Part shown: in pieces, positions 39,406 to 48,448 of the stretch
How the letters are laid out: each line of letters begins with the position of its first letter
Numbering within the stretch: the stretch's first letter is position 1
NCBI RefSeq assembly: GCF_006442795.2
Contig: NZ_CP083956.1
Span: 4,379,501 to 4,443,500 of the forward strand
DNA: 64,000 nucleotides
Reading direction: 5' to 3'
Source: Mesorhizobium sp. B1-1-8
Lineage (GTDB): Bacteria; Pseudomonadota; Alphaproteobacteria; Rhizobiales; Rhizobiaceae
Notes under the pieces: generated by a model
What the model saw: the letters and a program-made list of their open reading frames with translations, nothing else
The model's database searches: none
What the model was told of the DNA's origin: nothing
Made by a program: the position numbers and the translations under genes

Positions 39406-41364
39406 GTGTCAGCCCCATCGCAAAGTTTTAGGCCCGATATCGAAGGTCTGCGCGCGCTGGCCGTGGCGGGCGTCATCGCCTTCCATTTCGGGCTGACGGG
39501 CCTGCCCGGCGGCTTTGCCGGCGTCGACATCTTCTTCGTCATCTCGGGCTATCTCATCACGCGCCATCTCGCCGGCGAGATCGCCGAGACCGGCCGGCTG
39601 AATTTTTGGCGGTTCTACGCCCGGCGCGCCCGGCGGCTGCTGCCGGCGGCGCTTTTCGTCATCGCCGCCACGCTCGCCGCCGGCGCCGTCATCCTGTCGC
39701 CGGAGGAGCAGGCGCTCTATTCCAAGGGCGCGATGTTCGCCTCGGCCTACATGATCAATCTGTGGCTGATCCGCTGGTCGTTCGACTATTTCGCCAACGA
39801 CGCCGCCAACAACCCGTTCATCCACTATTGGTCATTGTCGGTGGAGGAGCAGTTCTACCTCGCCTGGCCGGCGTTGCTGATGCTGGCGGCATGGCTGAAG
39901 CCCGGCCGGCGCACGATCATCCTCACCGTCGGCATTGCCGGCCTCGTCTCCTTCGCCGTCTGCGCCTGGCTCACCCAGGTGTCGCAGCCCTGGGCGTTTT
40001 ATTTTTCACCGCTGAGAGCCTGGGAATTCGCCGCCGGCGGCCTCGCCGCAATGGCGCCGGCACGGCTTTTCGAGAACCGACCGCGGCTCGGCGCGGCATC
40101 CGGCCTGATCGGTCTGCTGCTGATCGCCGTCGCCTACCTCACCTTCAGCGAGGACGCTCCCTTCCCCGGTTTCCTGGCGCTGGCACCGGTGGCCGGCACG
40201 GTCCTTTTGCTGCTGGCGGGCGCGGCCGGCGCCAGGGAAGGCGTAAATGCCGCCCTGGCGCTGCCGCCCTTGCAGGTCGTCGGAAAGCTTTCCTATTCGC
40301 TCTATCTCTGGCACTGGCCGGTCATCGTCTATGCCGGCATGCTGGTGCAGGATCTCACCGTTGCCGAGCGTCTCTTCTGCCTGGCGCTGACGCTGGCGCT
40401 GTCGGTCTTCAGCTATCACCTGATCGAGAACCCGATCCGCCGCAATGGCTGGCTGATGGCCAATGCGGCGCGGGCGCTGGTGCCGGCCCTCCTCCTGACC
40501 GGCACCGGCGTCGCAGCCGCCTATGGCAACGCCAAATTTGCCGTCGCCGACCTCGATCCCCAGCAGCGCAGCATCGCCGCAAGCGCCGCTATACCGGCCA
40601 CCGCGCGCGCCAGCGCCTGCGTCGAAGGCTACGATGCGGTGAAACCGAAAACCTGCGTGTTCGGAACCGGCCGGCGCGCCATCGCGCTGTTCGGCGATTC
40701 CCATGCCGAGCACTGGTCGACGCCGCTGATCGATGCCGCCAAGAAGAACGGCTACCGCGTCGAGACATGGCTGAAGAGTTCGTGCCGGCCCTCGCGCTTC
40801 TCCTTCTTCGTGGCCAAGCTCAAGCGCAACTACGACGAGTGCGACCAGTGGCGCGAGCAGGCGATCGCCGAGATCATCCAGGCGAAGCCTTCGCTGGTGG
40901 TCATTTCGGAGCTGGCGCTGACCAGCGCGCGCAAGATGGCGGCCGGCAAGGGCGAGCCGGACACGCCGGACGCCGCCTGGCGTGCGGGCCTGCGCTCGAC
41001 GCTGACCAGCTTGAGCAAGGCCGGGCTGAAGATCGCCTTCATCCGCGACGTGCCCTTCAATGACGAGAATGTCGACACCTGCGTATCGCGCGCGCTTTGG
41101 CGCAACCAGGCGCCCTCGCTCTGCGACCAGACGCGCGCCGATGCCGCCAACGACAAGATGGCCGCGGTGGAGCGCGCGATCGTCACCAGCGTGCCGAACG
41201 CCAGCTATATCGACCTGACCGACCGCTTCTGCAACGCCACCATCTGCCATGTCTTCATCAACGGCAAGCTAGCCTTCCGCGATCAGCACCATCTGGCGAC
41301 ACCGTTCGCGAAATCGCTGGAGCCGGATGTGGAAAAGCGGGTGATTTCGAAGGTGGGAAGGTAG
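39406..41364 (+). CDS. Acyltransferase-3 / SGNH fusion protein (OafA-like), copy 1
   Basis: Encodes 652 residues. The N-terminal acyltransferase-3 membrane domain (about 1-365) contains FRPDIEGLRALAVAGVIAFH, GVDIFFVISGYLI and LYLWHWPVIVYAG. The C-terminal periplasmic SGNH domain has Ser in LFGDSHAEHW (about 429) and the Asp/His block FRDQHHLATP (about 625). Such fusions O-acetylate LPS, peptidoglycan or exopolysaccharide. Start GTG 39406 matches the second copy (VSAP) and a GCGAGG site. Followed by a tandem paralog. Confidence 0.9.
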   Translation: MSAPSQSFRPDIEGLRALAVAGVIAFHFGLTGLPGGFAGVDIFFVISGYLITRHLAGEIAETGRLNFWRFYARRARRLLPAALFVIAATLAAGAVILSPEEQALYSKGAMFASAYMINLWLIRWSFDYFANDAANNPFIHYWSLSVEEQFYLAWPALLMLAAWLKPGRRTIILTVGIAGLVSFAVCAWLTQVSQPWAFYFSPLRAWEFAAGGLAAMAPARLFENRPRLGAASGLIGLLLIAVAYLTFSEDAPFPGFLALAPVAGTVLLLLAGAAGAREGVNAALALPPLQVVGKLSYSLYLWHWPVIVYAGMLVQDLTVAERLFCLALTLALSVFSYHLIENPIRRNGWLMANAARALVPALLLTGTGVAAAYGNAKFAVADLDPQQRSIAASAAIPATARASACVEGYDAVKPKTCVFGTGRRAIALFGDSHAEHWSTPLIDAAKKNGYRVETWLKSSCRPSRFSFFVAKLKRNYDECDQWREQAIAEIIQAKPSLVVISELALTSARKMAAGKGEPDTPDAAWRAGLRSTLTSLSKAGLKIAFIRDVPFNDENVDTCVSRALWRNQAPSLCDQTRADAANDKMAAVERAIVTSVPNASYIDLTDRFCNATICHVFINGKLAFRDQHHLATPFAKSLEPDVEKRVISKVGR

Positions 41365-41411
41365 AGCGCTGGAGCGCCCGCCCACGTTTTCCGGCGCGCT
41401 CCCGGCCTCCT

Positions 41412-41446
41412 CTTATGTTGCATCGCGTTAGATTTGTTGCATTGCG
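41412..41446 (+). repeat. Conserved leader block, copy 2
   Basis: CTTATGTTGCATCGCGTTAG followed by ATTTGTTGCATTGCG, 67 nt before the second acyltransferase start, matching the spacing of copy 1. Confidence 0.8.
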
Positions 41447-41512
41447 GCAAGACCGCATGCGGTCAACTCTTCGCTTTGGGCGGACTGCAAACGACCAAAC
41501 GCGAGGTTGATC

Positions 41513-43543
41513 GTGTCAGCACCGTTGCGGGGTTCGTTCCGGCCCGACATCGAAGGTCTGCGCGCGCTGGCCGTAGCGGGCGTCGTGGCCTTCCATTTCG
41601 GGCTTACGGCGCTCCCCGGGGGCTTTGTCGGGGTCGACATATTCTTCGTCATCTCGGGCTATCTCATCACCCGTCACCTGGTCGGTGAGATTTCCGAGAC
41701 CGGGCGGCTCGACTTCTTCCGCTTCTATGCCCGCCGCGCCCGGCGGCTGCTGCCGGCCTCGCTGTTCGTCATCCTCGCCTCGCTGATGGCCGGCTACTTC
41801 ATTCTATCACCGGAAGAGCAGGCGCTCTATTCGAAGGGCGCGATGTTCGCCTCGGCCTACACGATCAATCTGTGGCTGATCCGATGGTCGTTCGACTATT
41901 TCGCCGCGGACGCGGTCAACAACCCCTACATCCATTTCTGGTCGCTGTCGGTGGAGGAGCAGTTCTACCTCGCCTGGCCGGCGCTGCTGGTCTTCGCCGC
42001 CTGGCTGAGACCGGGCAAACGGGCGATCATGCTAACGATCGGCGTCACCGGCCTTGTCGCCTTCGCCGTCTGCGCCTGGCTCACCAGTGTGTCGCAGCCC
42101 TGGGCATTCTATTTCTCGCCGCTCAGGGGCTGGGAGTTCGCCGCCGGCGGCCTTGCCTCGATGGCGCCGGCTCGGTTGTTCGAGAACCGCCCGCGGCTCG
42201 GCGCGGCATCCGGCCTGACCGGCCTGGCGCTGATTGCGATCGCCTACCTCACCATCAGCGAGGACTCACCCTTTCCCGGTTTTCTGGCCCTGGTGCCGGT
42301 TGCCGGCTCGGTCCTTCTGCTCACGACGGGCGCGGCCGGCGCCAGGCAGGGAGCTTTGCGCAATACCGGACAGAAGACCGCCGCGGACTTTTCCTGGAAT
42401 TGGGCGAATGCCGCCCTGGCGCTGCCACCCTTGCAGGTGATCGGCAAACTTTCCTATTCGCTCTATCTCTGGCACTGGCCCGTCATCGTCTATGCGGGCA
42501 TGCTGGTTCCGGAGCTTACCCTTGCCGAGCGCCTTGGCTGTCTGGCGCTGACATTGGCGCTGTCCTTCCTCAGCTATCACCTGATCGAGAACCCGATCCG
42601 TCGCAATCACTGGCTGATGGTCAATGCGCCGCGGGCGCTGGTGCCGGCCCTGCTCCTGACCGGCACCGGCGTCGCGGCTGCCTATGCAAATACCAGATTC
42701 GCCGTGCGAGACCTCGACCGCGAACAGCGCGCCATTGCCGACAGCGCGGCGCAGCTTTCCACCGTGCGCGCCAGCGACGGCGGCTGCGTGCTCGATTTCG
42801 AGACGGTCAAGCCGAACCCTTGCGTGTTCGGCGCCAAGAATGCCGGGCGCTCGGTCGTCCTGTTCGGCGACTCGCATGCCGACCATTGGTCGACACCGCT
42901 GATCGAGGCAGCGAGGAAGAACAACTACCGCGTCGTCACCTACCTCAAATCGTCATGCCGGGCCTCGCGGATAACGACCTGGAACTGGCAGCTTAAGCGC
43001 GACTATACCGAATGCGATCAATGGCGCGAGCAATCGGTCCAGGACATCGTCAGGCTTCATCCGGACCTGGTGGTTATCTCGGAATTCTCGATCGGCAATG
43101 TGATCAGGGAATCGCCAGAGGAACTGAGGCACGCCAATTGGAATGAGGAGTGGAAGGCCGGCCTGCGCTGGACGCTGGGGGCATTCAGCCGGGCCGGAAT
43201 CAAGGTCGCGGTGATCAGGGATGTGCCTTACAACGCAAGCTATGTCGACAAATGCGTGGCGCGGGCGCTGTGGCGAGGCCGGGCGCCGGGCGTCTGCGAC
43301 ACGCCCCGGACGGCGGCGGCGAATGACGACATAGCCGCGGTCGAGCGCGACATCGTGCGCGGCACGCCGAACGCCACCTATATCGACGTGACGAACCGCT
43401 TTTGCGACCAGACCACCTGCCACGTCTTCATCGACGGCATGCTGGCCTTCCGCGACCGCCACCACCTGGCCACACCCTTCGCGGCGTCGCTGGAGCCGGT
43501 GGTGGAGCACGCGCTGTTCAGGCAAGTGGTGGCCGGGAATTAG
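41513..43543 (+). CDS. Acyltransferase-3 / SGNH fusion protein (OafA-like), copy 2
   Basis: Encodes 676 residues and is highly similar to the upstream copy along its whole length, so it arose by tandem duplication. The acyltransferase-3 domain has FRPDIEGLRALAVAGVVAFH; the SGNH part has LFGDSHADHW (about 451) and FRDRHHLATP (about 647). An insertion of ~22 residues (QGALRNTGQKTAADFSWNWA) sits in the loop before LPPLQVIGKLSYSLYL. GTG 41513 mirrors the first copy; a TTG six nt earlier is possible. Confidence 0.9.
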   Translation: MSAPLRGSFRPDIEGLRALAVAGVVAFHFGLTALPGGFVGVDIFFVISGYLITRHLVGEISETGRLDFFRFYARRARRLLPASLFVILASLMAGYFILSPEEQALYSKGAMFASAYTINLWLIRWSFDYFAADAVNNPYIHFWSLSVEEQFYLAWPALLVFAAWLRPGKRAIMLTIGVTGLVAFAVCAWLTSVSQPWAFYFSPLRGWEFAAGGLASMAPARLFENRPRLGAASGLTGLALIAIAYLTISEDSPFPGFLALVPVAGSVLLLTTGAAGARQGALRNTGQKTAADFSWNWANAALALPPLQVIGKLSYSLYLWHWPVIVYAGMLVPELTLAERLGCLALTLALSFLSYHLIENPIRRNHWLMVNAPRALVPALLLTGTGVAAAYANTRFAVRDLDREQRAIADSAAQLSTVRASDGGCVLDFETVKPNPCVFGAKNAGRSVVLFGDSHADHWSTPLIEAARKNNYRVVTYLKSSCRASRITTWNWQLKRDYTECDQWREQSVQDIVRLHPDLVVISEFSIGNVIRESPEELRHANWNEEWKAGLRWTLGAFSRAGIKVAVIRDVPYNASYVDKCVARALWRGRAPGVCDTPRTAAANDDIAAVERDIVRGTPNATYIDVTNRFCDQTTCHVFIDGMLAFRDRHHLATPFAASLEPVVEHALFRQVVAGN

Positions 43544-43552
43544 GGGGAATGC

Positions 43553-43703
43553 AATCTCCCCCTTGAGGGGGAGATGGCCGCAAAGCGGCCAGAGGGGGTC
43601 GGTCCGACTGGGCTCGGCCTGCTGGCGTGGAAGAGGTTGGCGCTCTACGTGAGGCGACCCCCTCTGTCGCCTTCGGCGACATCTCCCCCTCGAGGGGGGA
43701 GAT
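43553..43703. repeat. REP-A palindromic intergenic element
   Basis: Full copy between the second acyltransferase stop and the cupin gene stop (convergent genes). Confidence 0.9.
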
Positions 43704-43710
43704 AACCTCT

Positions 43711-44064
43711 TCACCCCACCACGACCACAAAATGCTTGGTCACCGGCTCGAGGATCTGCCAGGTGCCTTTGAAATCGGCCTCGACCACGAAGGCGTCGCC
43801 GGGGCCGACCTCGACCGGGGCGCCGCCATCCGGCGTGATGACGATGCGGCCGGCGATCATGTGGACGAATTCATAGTCGCTATAGGTGGCGTGATAGGTG
43901 CCGGGCGTAGCGCGCCAGGTGCCCGACATCACCTTGCCGTCGGCGGTGGTGTGTTGCACCGCGGTCTGCATGGTCGGCCGGCCCTCGACCGCGATCCAGC
44001 CCGGCAGGTCGCCGGCCTCGGCATGGCCGACGGCGCCGAATTTAACGATGGTATTGTTGGTCAT
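43711..44064 (-). CDS. Cupin domain protein (DUF861-like)
   Basis: A 117-residue single cupin. Motif 1 region: TYHATYSDYEFVHMIAGRIV; motif 2 region: VEVGPGDAFVVEADFKGTWQ. It resembles the ethanolamine-utilisation/(S)-ureidoglycine-type Cupin_3 group. Classic metal-binding His positions are only partly kept, so an enzymatic role is uncertain. Confidence 0.83.
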   Translation of the reverse strand: MTNNTIVKFGAVGHAEAGDLPGWIAVEGRPTMQTAVQHTTADGKVMSGTWRATPGTYHATYSDYEFVHMIAGRIVITPDGGAPVEVGPGDAFVVEADFKGTWQILEPVTKHFVVVVG

Positions 44065-44242
44065 TCGCGTGCTCCTTATCGAGGTGTCGGGGCTTGCATA
44101 GTGGATGTGCCGGCCATTTGCGCGTAGTGCCGCGACAACAGGTGGCGATATGGCGACGCCCAATCTTTCTCGGGAACATCGCCCACTCCGAAACCGTTTA
44201 TCAGTCGAAGGGGCATCCATTGAAACCTCAAAGGAGGTTGCC

Positions 44243-44560
44243 ATGAGAAAGCTCTTGCTTGCTTCGATGATCGCCATCGCCTCGGCGTTCGCGATCGCAC
44301 CGGCTAGCGCCGGCAGCGTCCAGTTCGGTATTGGCGTCGGCCCGTCCTATGAGCCTTATTACGGAGACGACTACTATGGCGGGTATTACCCTCACCGCTA
44401 CTACCGGCACGTCTATGATGACGACTATTACAATGGCGGTTACGTGGTGCGCTACCATCATCGCCATAATTGCCGCACCGAGCTCGTGAGCCACTGGCGC
44501 CACCACCACCGCGTGGTGGAAGAAGTGCGGGTCTGCGGTAACGGCTACAACGGTTACTAA
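44243..44560 (+). CDS. Tyr/His-rich small secreted protein, paralog A
   Basis: Encodes 105 residues. A signal peptide (MRKLLLASMIAIASAFAIAP, cleavage after SAG/ASA) is followed by a Tyr/Gly/Asp-rich region (YYGDDYYGGYYPHRYYRHVY) and a C-terminal block HWRHHHRVVEEVRVCG shared with paralog B. Two Cys (HNCRTEL, VRVCG) could pair. Translation start is fixed by AAAGGAGGTTGCC. Function unknown. Confidence 0.8.
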   Translation: MRKLLLASMIAIASAFAIAPASAGSVQFGIGVGPSYEPYYGDDYYGGYYPHRYYRHVYDDDYYNGGYVVRYHHRHNCRTELVSHWRHHHRVVEEVRVCGNGYNGY

Positions 44561-44734
44561 GCGAGTCCGCATTAATCGCGCGGAAGGGCTCTCGGCCGTC
44601 CCGCGCGATCGTCCTTCAGGCACCCGGGCGTCTGGATTTCGTAACGCCTTCAAATCCTGCTGATCCCGGCACAGGCGGCGCGGCCTTTTCGGCACTCGGG
44701 CGTTATCCTGGTGAACCTTCAGGAGGAGGTTGCC

Positions 44735-45079
44735 ATGAGAAAGCTTCTACTTGCTTCGGCGGTCGCCATCGCCTCGGCGGCAGCCTCGGCCACGCCGGCG
44801 GATGCGCGGGTATTCATCGGCAGCGGCGGCTATTTCGGCTTCGGCCCTTTCGGCGACTTTTATGACAGCTATGGGCCGTATCCGTCCTACGGCCCCTATT
44901 GGGGCGGCCCCTACTACGACTACGGCCCCGGCGCCTATAACGACTATAACGGCGGCTATGTGATGCGCTACCCGCACCAATATTACGCCTCTAACCGCTA
45001 TCGCCACTGCCGGTTGGAGCGGGTGAGCCACTGGCGCCATCACCACCGCGTGGTCGAAGAAGTGCGGGTGTGCGGGTAG
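44735..45079 (+). CDS. Tyr/Gly-rich small secreted protein, paralog B
   Basis: Encodes 114 residues. A signal peptide with TPADA cleavage precedes a repetitive SYGPYPSYGPYWGGPYYDYG region and the C-terminal block HWRHHHRVVEEVRVCG, identical to paralog A. The same leader, AGGAGGAGGTTGCC, precedes the ATG. Low-complexity Tyr/Gly composition suggests an envelope or extracellular structural protein. Confidence 0.8.
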   Translation: MRKLLLASAVAIASAAASATPADARVFIGSGGYFGFGPFGDFYDSYGPYPSYGPYWGGPYYDYGPGAYNDYNGGYVMRYPHQYYASNRYRHCRLERVSHWRHHHRVVEEVRVCG

Positions 45080-45167
45080 CCGGCGACCGGCGGCCATATT
45101 AGCGATCGGGAACATAGGGTGACCGCGACGCGTTTACCCCATGATCAGCCTTCAGGAGGAGGTTGCC

Positions 45168-45488
45168 ATGAAAAAACTGTTACTTGCCTCGGTGATCGCT
45201 GTCGCCTCCGCGGCAGCCACGGTCGCGCCGGCGGATGCGCGCGCGTTCTTCGGTCTTGGCTTCGGTCCGTTCGGCGGCTATCCGTTCTATGGGGGCCCGT
45301 TCTACGACTATGGTGGCCGCTATTACGGCCCGCGCTATTACGACGACTATTATCCCGGCTACGTGGTCCGCTATCCGCACTACCGGTACCATAGGTATTA
45401 CTACAGGTACCACTATTACAGGCACCACCATCGGTACTATCATAGGCACCACTACAGACACCACCATAGATACTATTACAGGTACTAG
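45168..45488 (+). CDS. Tyr/His/Arg-repeat small secreted protein, paralog C
   Basis: Encodes 106 residues. The signal peptide MKKLLLASVIAVASAAATVA matches its paralogs, but the conserved C-terminal block is replaced by a pure Tyr/His/Arg repeat (PHYRYHRYYYRYHYYRHHHR and on to the end). The coding DNA there is a degenerate TAC/CAC/AGG microsatellite, lower in GC than its surroundings, so replication slippage probably built it. Confidence 0.78.
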   Translation: MKKLLLASVIAVASAAATVAPADARAFFGLGFGPFGGYPFYGGPFYDYGGRYYGPRYYDDYYPGYVVRYPHYRYHRYYYRYHYYRHHHRYYHRHHYRHHHRYYYRY

Positions 45489-45510
45489 GTAGCACGCGTT
45501 GCGATTAGCC

Positions 45511-45533
45511 ATCTCCCCTTGAGGGGCGGAGAT
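45511..45533. repeat. REP-A single-arm hairpin
   Basis: ATCTCCCCTTGAGGGGCGGAGAT: one isolated arm of REP-A with a 1-nt bulge; it may serve as a transcription end for paralog C. Confidence 0.7.
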
Positions 45534-45596
45534 CACCAACCTTGCAAATCCCTGCCGAAATGCCATCTAAGTCGCTGGCATCCAGGGAGAATTGAC

Positions 45597-46886
45597 GTGA
45601 CGCAGCGAAGCGGCAGCGCCGACCTGCCGCTGCATGGCGGGCGGGTCCCGAAATGGCTGGGCGAGCGCATGACGAAGCTCGGCGCGGTGCTGTGCGAAGC
45701 GATCATCCACCATTATGGCCGTGACGAGCTGCTGAGGCGGCTGGCGCATCCCTTCTGGTTCCAGTCGTTCGGCGCCGTGATGGGCATGGACTGGCATTCG
45801 TCCGGCATCACCACTTCCGTTATCGGCGCGCTGAAGCGCGGGCTGAACCCGCTGGCGGGCGAGCTCGGCATCCATGTCTGCGGCGGGCGCGGCGCGCATT
45901 CGCGCAAGACACCGGGCGAGCTGCTGGCGATCGGCGAGCGCGTCGGCCTCGACGGCGATGCCCTTGCTACCGCCAGCCGGCTGGTCGCCAAGGTCGACAG
46001 CGCCGCCGTGCAGGACGGCTACGATCTTTACCTGCACGGCTTCATCGTCACCGACGACGGGCGCTGGGTGGTGGTGCAGCAGGGCATGAATGGCGATGCC
46101 CGCCAGGCGCGCCGCTACCACTGGCTGTCGGAAGGGCTGACGAGTTTCGTCGACCAGCCGCATGCGGCGATCGAGGGCGAGGCTCAAGGGCAGATCGTCA
46201 ACCTCACCGACCATCGCGCGGAAAAGGCGCGAAGCGGCCAGATCGAATTGCTCAAGACCATGAGCCCGGAGAAGATCCTGAGCGAGCTGGCCGTGCTGGA
46301 GCCCCCAGAAATCGCAAAAGCCAAGCCTGAACCCGCTGCCCAGCCGCTGTTGCCCAACCTCGTTATGCCGGCGCATCACGACGTGCGCGAGAGCGACGTC
46401 GTCATGCGCCGCCTGCACGGCAACATCGCGTCGGCGATCGAAAGCGGACCGAAGGATTTTCCCGAACTGCTTCTGGTGCCGGGCGTCGGCCCGCGCACGG
46501 TCAAGGCGTTGGCCATGGTCTCGGAAGTGGTGCACGGCGCGCCCTACCGCTTTTCCGACCCGGCGCGCTTCTCGCTCGCCCATGGCGGCAAGGACCGCCA
46601 CCCCTTCCCGGTGCCGCTGAAGGTCTATGACGAGACGATCGCTGTGCTGAAATCGGCGGTGAGCAAGGCCAGGCTCGGGCGTGACGAGGAGTTACAGGCG
46701 CTCAAGCGGCTGGACGGGGAGTCGCGAAGGCTGGAGCGCTATGTGACGGGGCCGAGCTTGAAGGAGATCGTGGCGGGCGAGATGGACCAGTCGCATCTGC
46801 TGGGGGGACGGAGTGTGTTTGGGTGGGAGGGGGCGCCTGAAAGCGACGGGTTGGAAGAATCGAGATCGCGAAAGAAGGGCGCATAG
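45597..46886 (+). CDS. DUF763 domain protein
   Basis: Encodes 429 residues. SADLPLHGGRVPKWLGERMT and FGAVMGMDWHSSGITTSVIG are signatures of DUF763, found in bacteria and archaea. A helix-hairpin-helix-like segment (LLLVPGVGPRTVKALAMVSE, about 300-320) suggests DNA contact. The function is not known. GTG 45597 follows AGGGAGA and fits the family start. Confidence 0.88.
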   Translation: MTQRSGSADLPLHGGRVPKWLGERMTKLGAVLCEAIIHHYGRDELLRRLAHPFWFQSFGAVMGMDWHSSGITTSVIGALKRGLNPLAGELGIHVCGGRGAHSRKTPGELLAIGERVGLDGDALATASRLVAKVDSAAVQDGYDLYLHGFIVTDDGRWVVVQQGMNGDARQARRYHWLSEGLTSFVDQPHAAIEGEAQGQIVNLTDHRAEKARSGQIELLKTMSPEKILSELAVLEPPEIAKAKPEPAAQPLLPNLVMPAHHDVRESDVVMRRLHGNIASAIESGPKDFPELLLVPGVGPRTVKALAMVSEVVHGAPYRFSDPARFSLAHGGKDRHPFPVPLKVYDETIAVLKSAVSKARLGRDEELQALKRLDGESRRLERYVTGPSLKEIVAGEMDQSHLLGGRSVFGWEGAPESDGLEESRSRKKGA

Positions 46887-46970
46887 CGCTGTTCAGAATC
46901 TGATTCACCCGCTCGCGCCAAGCGCCTGATCTTACGCGGGTCCGCACGATGTCGGCAAATCGCTACGCCC

Positions 46971-47567
46971 TCACCCCGCCCTCCGCCCCATCATCCCGTA
47001 GTGCACCGCCAGCAAATCCAGCCCCACCTTCAGCAGCTTCACCACCACATCCCGCCCCTCACCGGCGCGCTCTGCTAGAGCTTTCACCGACTTGCCTTCC
47101 AGGCAGACCTTGCGCACCACGTCGGCTACCTCCCAATGGGCGAGCGCGGCAGCGGCGTGAGCATGGGCACGGCCGGCGGTGAGCACGCGGTCGGGGACGC
47201 CGCCATTGACGCGGCTGCCGTCGACGCGCTCGCTCCAGGATTGCGGCTGCAGGCCCTCGCGCGAGGCGCGCTCGAAATCGTCGCGAAAACGCTGGCCGGC
47301 CTCGCGCTGCTGGCGGGAGAGCGAGGTGATGCCCACCAGCGGATCGACGTTGCGCAGGCGCACGATGCCGCCGGTGGAGGTGTAGCCGCCGTTGGAGATG
47401 TCGTACAGGCGGTTGGCTTCGGCGGTGCCGGCGGCGAGCCGCTGGCGGCCGAAGGCGTCTTCCTTCAGCGCGAAATCATGGCCGACCTCGCGGCGGATGC
47501 GCACCTGCTCGGCCTCGCCCTTCGGCAGTTTCGGCGGCTGCGGTTTTTTCGCGGTCTTACGCGGCAT
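46971..47567 (-). CDS. DUF6456-like helix-turn-helix protein
   Basis: Encodes 198 residues. The pattern DPLVGITSLSRQQREAGQRF, an internal RxxxFxRAxxxG, RAHAHAAAALAHWEVADVVR and the C-terminal LLKVGLDLLAVHYG matches the DUF6456-like family of Hyphomicrobiales, which resembles a helical DNA-binding module. It is the last gene of the operon led by the Cro-like gene. Basic N-terminus (RKTAKKPQPPKLPK). Confidence 0.7.
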   Translation of the reverse strand: MPRKTAKKPQPPKLPKGEAEQVRIRREVGHDFALKEDAFGRQRLAAGTAEANRLYDISNGGYTSTGGIVRLRNVDPLVGITSLSRQQREAGQRFRDDFERASREGLQPQSWSERVDGSRVNGGVPDRVLTAGRAHAHAAAALAHWEVADVVRKVCLEGKSVKALAERAGEGRDVVVKLLKVGLDLLAVHYGMMGRRAG

Positions 47568-47623
47568 GGGCGGGGGTCCTTGTGATTGGGATGACGGGGC
47601 GTCTCAGAACCTAAGCGGTCACC

Positions 47624-48367
47624 TCATACCGCCCCCATTCGCCGGCCGTGGAAGCGCGCATGGTGATGGGCGCAGTAGGAGCGCGTCGCCGAGGTGCGCA
47701 GGCCACAGCAGAGCATATCCGATCCCGGCCGCGCGCCGGGCGCATCGTCTTCGGCATCCTCATGCAGCGCGAGGTCGAGCGGCGCGCGGCAGCGGCCGAA
47801 CAGGCAATCGAGGAAGCGCATGGCCGCGACGTGCGGCTGGCGGCCGGGCTTTACCGGAGGCGGCGGCGCCGGGAGTTTGTAGAGCTGCGCTTCCGATTTC
47901 TCGCGCGTTCCCGGCGCGAGCCAGGCCGGCGGCAAGGTGCGCGCCGATTTTTTCGCCTTGGCTTTCTTCGCCTTGGGCGGGGTGGGTATGGTGACCGTGT
48001 CATCTGCATGGGCGATGACCCCATAGGCTGATACGTCGGCGGGACAGCGCCCCCCTCTGCCCTGCCGGGCATCCCCCCCACTAGGGGGGAGATCGGCAGT
48101 TGCAAGGCCGGCGGACATCCGCCCCGGCCGCTCCGCGTTCTGCCTTGGCCTTCCGCCGGCGCGGCCGCCTTTCGGGTTGGCGAAGCCGATGGCGCTTAAG
48201 CCCGCGTTGCGGTGGACGATGCCGATGATGGCGTTGCGCGACACGGGCGAGCTGCGCAGCGCGCTGAAGCGGCCGGCGATGCGCGCGGCCGATAGCCCCT
48301 CCTTCAGCCAGGCTGCGATCTCGTCGATTTCCTTTTCGGTATAGGCGGCGGCCATGTCTTGATCCAT
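47624..48367 (-). CDS. GcrA-like regulator with a repeat-derived insert
   Basis: Encodes 247 residues. The N-terminal HTH (YTEKEIDEIAAWLKEGLSAA) and SRNAIIGIVHRNAGL are the GcrA DNA-binding region. The C-terminal block FLDCLFGRCRAPLDLA plus LCCGLRTSATRSYCAHHHAR is the GcrA tail that contacts sigma-70. Residues ~92-108 (ATADLPPSGGDARQGRGG) are encoded by a REP-A fragment inserted in frame. GcrA activates promoters with sigma-70, often methylation-dependent; this is a paralog in a phage-like operon. Start Met 48367 or 48355; neither has a clear SD. Confidence 0.82.
   Translation of the reverse strand: MDQDMAAAYTEKEIDEIAAWLKEGLSAARIAGRFSALRSSPVSRNAIIGIVHRNAGLSAIGFANPKGGRAGGRPRQNAERPGRMSAGLATADLPPSGGDARQGRGGRCPADVSAYGVIAHADDTVTIPTPPKAKKAKAKKSARTLPPAWLAPGTREKSEAQLYKLPAPPPPVKPGRQPHVAAMRFLDCLFGRCRAPLDLALHEDAEDDAPGARPGSDMLCCGLRTSATRSYCAHHHARFHGRRMGAV
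48048..48093. repeat. REP-A half element inside the gcrA-like coding sequence
   Basis: CCCCCCTCTGCCCTGCCGGG and CCCCCCACTAGGGGGGAGAT are the right half of REP-A, in frame within the linker codons of the GcrA-like gene. Confidence 0.8.
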
Positions 48368-48448
48368 CGGTTGCAAAAGGGTTTTGGCCGAGGCCAAGCA
48401 CCAGGGTTCGGCCACGAGGCCGTTTGTCGGATCGGCAAGGGCTGGGGT

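Noticed and set aside
45361..45488. CRISPR-like short repeats at the end of paralog C
   Set aside because: Repeats are coding TAC/CAC/AGG microsatellite without regular spacers.
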